Shown here: piece by piece, positions 14,430 to 18,998 of the stretch
How positions within the stretch are numbered: position 1 is the first letter of the stretch
Layout: each line of letters starts with the position of its first letter
Assembly (NCBI GenBank): GCA_035291645.1
Contig: DATDRQ010000117.1
Location: 1-18,998, forward strand
Length of the DNA: 18,998 bases
From: DATDRQ01 sp035291645
GTDB lineage: Bacteria; Chloroflexota; Anaerolineae; Anaerolineales; UBA4823
Reading direction: 5' to 3'
Notes under the pieces: generated by a model
What the model was told of the DNA's origin: nothing
Seen by the model: the letters and a program-made list of their open reading frames with translations, nothing else
Databases searched by the model: none
Position numbers and translations under genes: made by a program

Positions 14430-14855
14430 TCAGTCGGCGATGCCCTTCTGGGCGACGATACGGGTAGGTGTAACCCGCACCAGCCACTCGCCGGGGACGG
14501 CGTTACGCGCCCCGTAAGATGGTGCCAGCTCTTCGCCCAGGTAGCGCCCGGCGATGCGGGTGGTCCAATATAGCAGGTCATCTGCGGCGGGGTCTAGCGC
14601 TGCAGTGCCCTCGATCAGGACGAAGGCATAGGGCGGCGTTTCGTCGTCCACGACCAGGGCCAGGCGGGGATCACGGACCAGGTTGGCAGCCTTCACCGTG
14701 GAATACCAGGTGGTGAAGACGAGTTCGTCTCCATCCAGCTCGAACCAGATCGGCGCGGCGTGCGGGCTGCCGTCGGCGCGGGTGGTCGCCAGGACGGCAG
14801 TGCGCGGTTTTTTGGTGAGAAACTGCTTGATTTCTGCCTGAGTCATTGCCTGCAT
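14430..14855 (-). CDS. PPOX-class (pyridoxamine 5'-phosphate oxidase fold) flavin/F420-dependent protein
   Basis: The 141-residue split-barrel protein matches the Rv1155/TIGR03618-like class: TAVLATTRADGSPHAAPIWF (19-38), FTTWYSTVKAANLVRDPRLALVVD (47-70), then YAFVLIEGTAAL (76-87). The family binds F420 or FMN and reduces small substrates; which cofactor is used here cannot be told from the sequence. The ATG at 14855 has GGAG seven bases upstream; the ATG at 14846 is an alternative. It is followed on the same strand by the small YAG gene and the VOC gene, possibly read through as one unit. Confidence 0.85.
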   Translation of the reverse strand: MQAMTQAEIKQFLTKKPRTAVLATTRADGSPHAAPIWFELDGDELVFTTWYSTVKAANLVRDPRLALVVDDETPPYAFVLIEGTAALDPAADDLLYWTTRIAGRYLGEELAPSYGARNAVPGEWLVRVTPTRIVAQKGIAD

Positions 14856-14883
14856 CGCGAATCTCCGCTTTAAATTGCAGTGG

Positions 14884-14923
14884 CGACTTCAGCCGCTGTT
14901 GGCCTGAAAAACGACTGAAGTCG
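14884..14923. repeat. CGACTTCAG/CTGAAGTCG inverted repeat
   Basis: CGACTTCAG (14884-14892) and CTGAAGTCG (14915-14923) are perfect 9-bp arms, extended with mismatches outward. It sits in the gap between the PPOX and reductase genes and resembles a short intergenic palindrome family rather than an operator. Confidence 0.55.
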
Positions 14924-14925
14924 TT
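14906..14925 (-). terminator. Hairpin terminator of the FAD reductase gene
   Basis: On the minus strand AACGAC-TTCA-GTCGTT forms a six-bp stem with a tetraloop and runs into a short T stretch, 37 bases after the reductase stop. The T-run is short, so this is a modest terminator candidate. Confidence 0.45.
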
Positions 14926-14961
14926 ACTACAGGAAGTTCTTCGTTATAGGTTTTCGGCGAT

Positions 14962-16137
14962 TTACGCTATCCGTCCTTTGAGGTCGCTGTGTTTGAACGG
15001 GCCGGGCCCGGCGATCAGGCCGCGGGCCGCCTCCACCTGGTCCCAGACGTTCCACAGCAGCACGCCGCGCACGCGGCCGTCTTTCAGATAGTAGACCACG
15101 CCTTTGCGGAAGGGTTCCTGCCAGTCGGCGTAGGTCTCCAGGCCGGAATCGAGCTCCCCGACCGCCTCGTAGCCCAGGTCGAACATATCGGAGTAGAACA
15201 TAGGCAGGTGATGGTAGGGTTGGGCGTCGCCCGCCATGTTGCGCCCGGCGGCACGCCCCATGGTCAGGGCGTTATCCTCGTGCTCGACGCGCAGGCGCTG
15301 GCCGAGCGCGGGGTTGTAGAAATTGGCTACATCCCCGGCGGCGTAGACGTCCGGCTGGTTGGTGCGCAGGTGCTCGTCGACCAGGATGCCGTCTTCGACG
15401 GCGACGCCGGCCGCTTCGGCCAGCTGCGTGTTGGGCAGGATGCCGATCCCGGCCACGATCACCCCGGCCTGCGCCTGCTTCCCGCTCCTGGTCTGGAGTC
15501 GCAGGTCGTGTCCGCCGCCTTCCAGCCCGCTAACCAGCTCGCCGGTCAGCACCTCGATGCCTTTTGCGCGGTAGTATTCGTTGAGGAATTCGACCAGGTC
15601 GGCAGGGAACAGGCGGGCGCAGATGCCCTCCTCGGGGAAGAGCATGGTCACCGGCTGGTCCTTCTGGCGCAGCACGGCGGCGATCTCCGAGCCTATGAAG
15701 CCGCCGCCGATTACGGCAAAGCGGTCGCCCTGCTCGGCTGCCCGGCGCAGGTATTCGTAATCGTCCAGGGTGCGGTAGTAGAGGATGTCATCACCGCCGA
15801 AGGGCAGTCGGCGGGGGGTGCCGCCGGTCGCCAGCAGCAGCTTCTCGTAGGTATAGACCTGGCCCCGGTCGTCGACCACCCGCTTCGCCTGCGGGTCGAG
15901 CGAGACGGCGCGTACGCCCAAATGTTTGTCTACGCCTTCCCGGGAGGCAGTGCGGAAGATCTTCTCGAAGGGTTTGCCCTTCCACAAGCCCTTGCTGAGC
16001 GGCGGGCGGCTGTAGGGCGGGTGGATCTCGGCGCCAATCAGGCCGATCGAGCCGTACGGGTCGGCTTGGCGGATGCCGGCGACCGCCGCGTCAGCGGTCA
16101 TCCCCCCGCCGATGATCAGGTATTTGTAGTCAGGCAT
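14962..16137 (-). CDS. FAD-dependent NAD(P)H oxidoreductase, AIF/ferredoxin-reductase-like
   Basis: The 391-residue protein has the two-dinucleotide-fold layout of BphA4/AIF-type reductases: FAD-binding LIIGGGMTADAA (7-18), LLATGG (101-106), NAD(P)H-binding VIGGGFIGSE (142-151), and the second FAD motif VYAAGDVANF (264-273). The C-terminal domain with HEDNALTMGRAAGRNMAG (286-303) and FYSDMFDLGYEAVGE (314-328) resembles the AIF branch. It is probably cytoplasmic and passes electrons from NAD(P)H to a ferredoxin, rubredoxin or small acceptor that is not encoded nearby. The start is secure: AAGGAGG lies five bases before the ATG. It ends before a hairpin and appears to form its own unit. A 390-residue open frame on the opposite strand is a shadow. 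Confidence 0.9.
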   Translation of the reverse strand: MPDYKYLIIGGGMTADAAVAGIRQADPYGSIGLIGAEIHPPYSRPPLSKGLWKGKPFEKIFRTASREGVDKHLGVRAVSLDPQAKRVVDDRGQVYTYEKLLLATGGTPRRLPFGGDDILYYRTLDDYEYLRRAAEQGDRFAVIGGGFIGSEIAAVLRQKDQPVTMLFPEEGICARLFPADLVEFLNEYYRAKGIEVLTGELVSGLEGGGHDLRLQTRSGKQAQAGVIVAGIGILPNTQLAEAAGVAVEDGILVDEHLRTNQPDVYAAGDVANFYNPALGQRLRVEHEDNALTMGRAAGRNMAGDAQPYHHLPMFYSDMFDLGYEAVGELDSGLETYADWQEPFRKGVVYYLKDGRVRGVLLWNVWDQVEAARGLIAGPGPFKHSDLKGRIA

Positions 16138-16141
16138 GCTT

Positions 16142-16148
16142 CCTCCTT
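16142..16148 (-). promoter_or_regulatory. Strong Shine-Dalgarno of the FAD reductase
   Basis: AGGAGGA on the minus strand within AAAAGGAGGAAGC directly precedes the ATG at 16137. It contrasts with the many starts here that lack any such site. Confidence 0.75.
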
Positions 16149-16151
16149 TTG

Positions 16152-16298
16152 GTCATGCTGAGTGCCTGAACGGCAAACTGATGTCTGATTTATTCTGAAT
16201 GATCCTGCCGTTCGGGCAAGCGAAGCATCTGAATTGTCGTTTTTAAGAGACCCTTCGCGGAGTTTATCCTGAGTAAGCGAAGGGCTCAGGGTGACATG
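16152..16298. repeat. Clustered short inverted repeats (intergenic palindrome debris)
   Basis: TGCCTGAACGGCA (16163-16175) pairs with TGCCGTTCGGGCA (16206-16218) with one mismatch, and CCCTTCGC (16251-16258) pairs perfectly with GCGAAGGG (16277-16284). The phrases GTCATGCTGAG and GCGAAGCATCT look like parts of a larger dispersed repeat. No gene fits in this 205-base gap. Confidence 0.55.
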
Positions 16299-16305
16299 CT
16301 TATAT

Positions 16306-16340
16306 GACAAGGTATGAGATAATGAAGGCCTCATCTTGTC
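16306..16340 (-). terminator. Hairpin just after folE
   Basis: GACAAG and ATGAG pair with CTCAT and CTTGTC (6 plus 5 bp, two-base bulge, 11-base loop), beginning three bases after the folE stop. There is no T-run on the minus strand, so it may protect the 3' end rather than terminate transcription. Confidence 0.35.
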
Positions 16341-16342
16341 CT

Positions 16343-16981
16343 TTAATTAGCCGGCGAGCTGCGGTTAACCTGGGCGAAGAACTCAGCCCGCAGGCGCTCG
16401 TCGTCTTCGAAGGCCCCCAGCATGGCGGTCGTCAGCATGCTGGCCTGCGACTGCTTCACGCCGCGCATCACCGCGCACAGGTGTGCCGCCTCGAGCTGGA
16501 CGGCCACGCCGCGCGGCCCCAGGATGGCGTCCAGCGCCGCGGCGATCTCCTCCGTCAGGCGTTCCTGGATCTGCAGGCGGCAGGCGTACATCTCAACCAG
16601 GCGCGGGATCTTGGACAGGCCGATGATTTTCCCGTCTGGTATATAGGCGACGTGGGCCCGGCCGCTGAAGGGCAGCATGTGGTGCTCGCAGAGGCTGTAG
16701 AACTCGATGTCGCGCACCAGCACCATGTCCCGATAATTGCTCTCGAAGATTGCCCCGTTGACCAGGGCGACCGGGTCGGTCTGGTAGCCGGACAGGATCT
16801 CGGCGTACATGCGCGCCACCCGCTCGGGTGTGCGCTGCAGACCCTCCCGCTGCGGATCCTCGCCCAGGGTGAGCAGCAACTGGTGCGTCAGGCCGGCGAT
16901 CTGGCTGTTATAGTTCGTACTCTCGGGTTCGGCTTCTTCCAGTACATCCAAAAAACGGATGTCGTTCAACTTTACGTCCAT
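16343..16981 (-). CDS. folE: GTP cyclohydrolase I
   Basis: A 212-residue type I GTP cyclohydrolase, which converts GTP to 7,8-dihydroneopterin triphosphate for folate, pterin or queuosine-type pathways. Zinc ligands are C98 and H101 in LCEHHMLPF and C169 in HLCAVMRGV; H100 and H167 match the catalytic histidines. Also visible are GLSKIPRLVEMYACRLQIQERLTEEIA (121-147) for GTP and subunit contacts, and TPERVARMY (51-59). It is the normal length for the family and is expected to form a decamer. The ATG at 16981 is preceded by GAGGTGG nine bases upstream. It is co-oriented with the TrmB gene but separated by 234 bases holding a palindrome. No other folate gene is in view. Confidence 0.95.
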   Translation of the reverse strand: MDVKLNDIRFLDVLEEAEPESTNYNSQIAGLTHQLLLTLGEDPQREGLQRTPERVARMYAEILSGYQTDPVALVNGAIFESNYRDMVLVRDIEFYSLCEHHMLPFSGRAHVAYIPDGKIIGLSKIPRLVEMYACRLQIQERLTEEIAAALDAILGPRGVAVQLEAAHLCAVMRGVKQSQASMLTTAMLGAFEDDERLRAEFFAQVNRSSPAN

Positions 16982-17043
16982 GGTGAATGTCCACCTCTCT
17001 TTTTTTGGATAATTGTATTATTCTCGTGATAATCAGTTTTCAG

Positions 17044-17135
17044 TGTCATTGCGAGGCGTTCTTTGCCGAAGCAATCTCCCTTCTGGCTGTTTAGGAGATT
17101 GCTTCGCTCGCAAAGAACGCTCGCTCGCAACGACA
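17044..17135. repeat. Nested palindromic element, 92 bases
   Basis: TGTCATTGCGAG (17044-17055) pairs with CTCGCAACGACA (17124-17135) with one mismatch; GCGTTCTTTGC (17056-17066) pairs perfectly with GCAAAGAACGC (17110-17120); and GAAGCAATCTCC (17068-17079) pairs perfectly with GGAGATTGCTTC (17094-17105). The whole folds into a long hairpin. It is the compact relative of the element at 2497-2658 and lies between the TrmB gene and folE. It could attenuate read-through between them. Confidence 0.82.
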
Positions 17136-17215
17136 ACCGGGAAGGATATTTGCCCGCTTTTTCAGGGCTCTCCCATGCTTCTATGACCATATTGAAGCTG
17201 CGACCGACCGGTTTC

Positions 17216-18088
17216 TTACCCCTGGGCCGGAGATCGTGGAGAGCGCTGCAGCAAATGTTGCATCTCCTCCAACCAGCCGGCCTGGTCACCGCAGGAGCCC
17301 AGCCCAGCCAGCACATCCCGCGTCTCCGGCTTGAGCAGGCTCTCGAGCCGTCCGTCCAGGTCAAGCAGGATGGCGGCCAGGGCGATGCCGTCCCGGATGT
17401 GCCTGCCGGCCAGGTCGACCAGCAGGCGCTGGCGGGTGCGCACCGCCTGGGCCTGCTCATTTCCCCGGATTTCGCCGGCCAGCACCTCGGCGCCGTCGGG
17501 TACGACCAGCAGGGAGCGGGCGCCGTCCTGCGGGGCGGCGGTGTAGCGGTAGACCCGCCCGCGGCAGGCGCCGCACTCGTGGGGGCAGCCCGCCAGGCAC
17601 AGGGTGGTTATGGCAACATTGCGCGCCAGGGCGCGGTCCAGGCTTTCCACCAGGGCGGGGGCTTCTTCGGGGGAGACCGCCAGCAGGAGCTGCTCACGGG
17701 CCTGGTCGATCAGGGATTGGGCGTGCTCCAGCAGGGCGGGGTAACCGCGGGCATTCCAGACCGGCTCACTCTCCCCGGCGGCCTGCAGCTGGCAGAGCGA
17801 CCGGCGGGCTTCGTCTAGGTGGGACTGCAGGCGGGCCTGTAAGCGCTGGATGACCTGCTCGGGCGGCACGGCCGCGTAGCGGGCGCCCTCGGCGGTCTCC
17901 AGGCGTAAAACCGCGCCGCGCTGCTCGAGCTTTTCGAGTACGCCGTACAGGCTGGCGCGCGGCACACCCGACAGGCGGGCCAGCTCGTAGCCGCTGCACG
18001 GCTCGGTCTGCAGCAGGGCGACGTAGGCCTGGGCCTCGTACTGCCCGAAGCCGAGCTCTTGGAGTTTGGATGTAGTGGTGTCCATCAT
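17216..18088 (-). CDS. TrmB-family transcriptional regulator with a cysteine cluster
   Basis: The 290-residue protein starts with a TrmB winged helix-turn-helix (about 5-75: LGFGQYEAQAYVALL, then SGVPRASLYGVLEKLEQRGAV), followed by a helical linker (79-103) and a phospholipase-D-like/TrmB effector domain (about 110-280). Known TrmB proteins bind sugars or other small ligands and repress or activate nearby genes. Here the effector domain carries C164, C168, C172 and C175 (CxxxCxxxCxxC), which suggests metal or redox sensing; this is inference. A perfect 13-bp inverted repeat overlaps its start codon and probably serves autoregulation. Two ATGs (18088, 18085) are possible. Downstream, folE lies on the same strand, and HigBA is divergent. 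Confidence 0.85.
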   Translation of the reverse strand: MMDTTTSKLQELGFGQYEAQAYVALLQTEPCSGYELARLSGVPRASLYGVLEKLEQRGAVLRLETAEGARYAAVPPEQVIQRLQARLQSHLDEARRSLCQLQAAGESEPVWNARGYPALLEHAQSLIDQAREQLLLAVSPEEAPALVESLDRALARNVAITTLCLAGCPHECGACRGRVYRYTAAPQDGARSLLVVPDGAEVLAGEIRGNEQAQAVRTRQRLLVDLAGRHIRDGIALAAILLDLDGRLESLLKPETRDVLAGLGSCGDQAGWLEEMQHLLQRSPRSPAQG

Positions 18089-18118
18089 TATCGTAGTTGT
18101 CCTCGCAACTACGATAAT
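18087..18118. promoter_or_regulatory. Perfect 13-bp inverted repeat over the TrmB start (operator or RNA hairpin)
   Basis: ATTATCGTAGTTG (18087-18099) and CAACTACGATAAT (18106-18118) are exact reverse complements around the six-base centre TCCTCG. The repeat runs from the start codon of the TrmB gene to two bases into its -10 box. In RNA, a GAGGA sequence lies in the loop 12 bases before the start codon, so the repeat could act as a protein site, an RNA hairpin or both. Confidence 0.7.
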
Positions 18119-18122
18119 TATA
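18117..18122 (-). promoter_or_regulatory. -10 box of the TrmB gene
   Basis: A perfect TATAAT on the minus strand ends 28 bases before the ATG at 18088 and overlaps the palindrome by two bases. Transcription would start inside the palindrome. No strong -35 hexamer was found. Confidence 0.5.
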
Positions 18123-18220
18123 ATCGAAAATATCTAATTCGTGAGGAGTGATTACGTAAGGGGGATTCGGTACTGAAAGTATATCGGTGGACAATATGAC
18201 AAGAAAGTGACGATTAGCAC

Positions 18221-18250
18221 TTGATATCACGGGCAATATTTGGAATATTG
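18221..18250 (+). promoter_or_regulatory. Possible promoter with a CAATATT palindrome
   Basis: TTGATA (18221-18226), a 17-base spacer and AATATT (18244-18249) resemble a promoter, and CAATATT-TGG-AATATTG (18234-18250) is a perfect inverted repeat covering the -10. No gene follows directly; it may be a distal HigBA promoter or drive a small RNA. Confidence 0.3.
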
Positions 18251-18378
18251 AGTGTGATCCGCATTGACTGGCTAATTGGCGGGAAAATTCGCGCTTTGTC
18301 TCTGGATGCGCAAATCAGGCGTCTTCTCATACAAGACTTTCAACCCGAGATTTTGCCTGATCGTAAAATGTCTTTGAC

Positions 18379-18393
18379 TTCCCAAAGTGGGAA
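18379..18393. promoter_or_regulatory. HigBA operator 1
   Basis: TTCCCA-AAG-TGGGAA is a perfect inverted repeat just upstream of the -35 box of the toxin gene. It matches operator 2 in length and half-site (WTCCCA/GGGAW). It is probably a site for the HigA antitoxin or the HigBA complex. Confidence 0.6.
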
Positions 18394-18398
18394 TATTA

Positions 18399-18426
18399 TT
18401 GACTTTATCCCAATTCGGGATATAAT
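18399..18426 (+). promoter_or_regulatory. HigBA promoter
   Basis: TTGACT (18399-18404), a 16-base spacer and TATAAT (18421-18426) form the best sigma-70-type promoter in the window. The expected start point is about 18432-18434, giving a leader of only about six bases before the toxin ATG at 18439. Confidence 0.75.
18407..18421. promoter_or_regulatory. HigBA operator 2
   Basis: ATCCC-AATTC-GGGAT is an inverted repeat filling the promoter spacer, extended by one base on each side as TATCCC/GGGATA. Its centre lies 28 bp from that of operator 1. Occupancy would block RNA polymerase, as expected of toxin-antitoxin autorepression. Confidence 0.62.
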
Positions 18427-18438
18427 GAGAGCAAATGT

Positions 18439-18732
18439 ATGCACGTCATCAGCGTAAAAGCACTACGGGACTTCTGGCAAATCCATCCGGATATCGAAGG
18501 ACCTTTAAAAGCCTGGAAGGCGGAAGCAGAAAAAGCTTCCTGGAAGGCGCCTGGCGATATCAAGAAACGTTACCCCAGTGCAGATTTCCTGAAAGGCAAC
18601 CGGGTCGTTTTTAATATCAAAGGCAATGATTATCGCTTGGTCGTAAAAATACACTATAACACCGGTACAGTGTATATCCGCTTTATCGGTACGCACGCCG
18701 AATATAACAAGATCGATGCAAAGGATATCTAA
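18439..18732 (+). CDS. higB: HigB-family toxin (type II, mRNA interferase)
   Basis: The 97-residue protein matches the HigB toxin family (RelE fold, ribosome-dependent or free mRNA interferase): MHVISVKALRDFW at the start, VVFNIKGNDYRLVVKI (56-71) and FIGTHAEYNKID (82-93). All the conserved family stretches are present, so it is probably active. The start is fixed by family alignment and by the promoter only 13 bases upstream; GAGAG seven bases before the ATG would lie at or before the transcript start. The stop overlaps the antitoxin start as TAATG, the toxin-first order that marks HigBA loci. Base composition is more AT-rich than in neighbouring genes, consistent with transfer. Confidence 0.9.
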   Translation: MHVISVKALRDFWQIHPDIEGPLKAWKAEAEKASWKAPGDIKKRYPSADFLKGNRVVFNIKGNDYRLVVKIHYNTGTVYIRFIGTHAEYNKIDAKDI

Positions 18733-18998
18733 TGGATATCAAGATCATAAAGACTGAAGCCGAATATGAAGCCACACTGGCGCGTATTGAGGCGTTAATG
18801 GATGCTGAGCCTAAATCCCCCCAGGAGGAGGAGCTGGAGTTGCTCGTATTTCTGGTGGAGAAATACGAGGCTGAGCGCTATCCGATCGACCTGCCTGACC
18901 CGGTAGAAGCGATCAAGTTCCGCATGGAGCAGGAAGGGCTCGAACCGAAGGATATAATCCAATATATCGGCAGCCAGAGCAAGGTTTCCGAAGTGTTG
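18732..18998 (+). CDS. higA: HigA-type antitoxin (3' partial)
   Basis: The frame is open from the ATG at 18732 to the window edge (89 codons). The start sequence MDIKIIKTEAEYEATLARIE and the following acidic stretch, EEELELLVFLVEKYEAERYPID (33-54), are typical of HigA proteins that follow HigB in this arrangement. The last visible part, LEPKDIIQYIGSQSKVSEVL, opens the Xre-type helix-turn-helix, whose rest lies outside the window. It neutralises the toxin and, with it, represses the promoter at the twin operators. Its start shares one base with the toxin stop. Confidence 0.87.
   Translation, partial: MDIKIIKTEAEYEATLARIEALMDAEPKSPQEEELELLVFLVEKYEAERYPIDLPDPVEAIKFRMEQEGLEPKDIIQYIGSQSKVSEVL

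Larger units (their letters stand above)
18089..18438. other. Divergent control region between TrmB and HigBA
   Basis: This 350-base AT-rich spacer has no convincing gene; an open frame at 18221-18457 lacks family features and crosses the toxin promoter. It carries the TrmB palindrome and -10 box, an isolated palindrome at 18234-18250 and the HigBA promoter with two operators, all listed separately. Weak hairpins such as ATCAGGC/GCCTGAT also occur in 18310-18360. Confidence 0.6.

Noticed and set aside
14989..16161. A 390-residue open frame on the plus strand opposite the FAD reductase
   Set aside because: It mirrors a GC-rich gene whose domains are all recognisable on the minus strand; the plus-strand product matches no family and has no ribosome site.
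17012..17017. TACAAT on the minus strand as a folE promoter
   Set aside because: No -35 match at 16-18 bases; the region is AT-rich and such hexamers are expected by chance.
18221..18457. A 78-residue open frame upstream of HigB
   Set aside because: It crosses the strong promoter and both operators, overlaps the toxin start, and shows no recognisable domain.

Overview
The window looks like a chromosomal segment of a GC-rich, non-proteobacterial bacterium, most likely a member of the Chloroflexota (Anaerolineae-like). This is an inference from protein content: a b/delta-type ATP synthase stalk protein, a MurE-like ligase with an unusual EDPR motif, a DUF4032/LPS-kinase-like protein otherwise best known from Actinobacteria, an F420/FMN PPOX protein, a TrmB regulator and several families of small dispersed palindromes. 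No rRNA, tRNA, IS transposase, prophage gene or CRISPR array was seen. Many starts have no Shine-Dalgarno sequence, and two have a TATAAT box only 6-12 bases upstream, so leaderless or near-leaderless transcripts seem common.

Left part (1-6447). The 3' end of an ATP synthase b/delta stalk gene ends in a clear intrinsic terminator that abuts the start codon of a MurE-like Mur ligase (799-2370). A 320-base convergent spacer carrying a degenerate tandem repeat and a 162-base nested palindrome separates it from a minus-strand cluster: a Na+/phosphate-cotransporter-like membrane protein, a tandem universal stress protein and an ABC1/UbiB-type kinase-like membrane protein.

Middle part (6722-13384). 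A plus-strand operon encodes two half ABC exporters overlapping by ATGA. They form a predicted heterodimer with one degenerate and one consensus ATP site. The next gene is a DUF4032 protein with an LPS-kinase-like fold. A hotdog thioesterase converges on it with only four bases between the stop codons. Upstream of the thioesterase lies a six-Asp-box beta-propeller protein without a signal peptide.

Right part (13661-18998). On the minus strand are a PPOX-family flavoprotein, a tightly coupled pair (small protein with a duplicated Trp-Tyr-Ala-Gly motif, then a VOC protein), an AIF-like FAD/NAD(P)H reductase, GTP cyclohydrolase I (folE) and a TrmB-family regulator with a CxxxCxxxCxxC cluster. 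A perfect 13-bp inverted repeat overlaps the start codon of the regulator. The window ends with a plus-strand HigB-HigA toxin-antitoxin pair. Its promoter (TTGACT, 16 bp, TATAAT) is covered by two matching 15-bp palindromes, and the antitoxin gene is cut by the window edge.

The best candidates for something undescribed are the ABC exporter/DUF4032 operon, the cysteine-cluster TrmB with its self-overlapping palindrome, the small YAG-repeat protein coupled to a VOC protein, and the dispersed nested palindromes.
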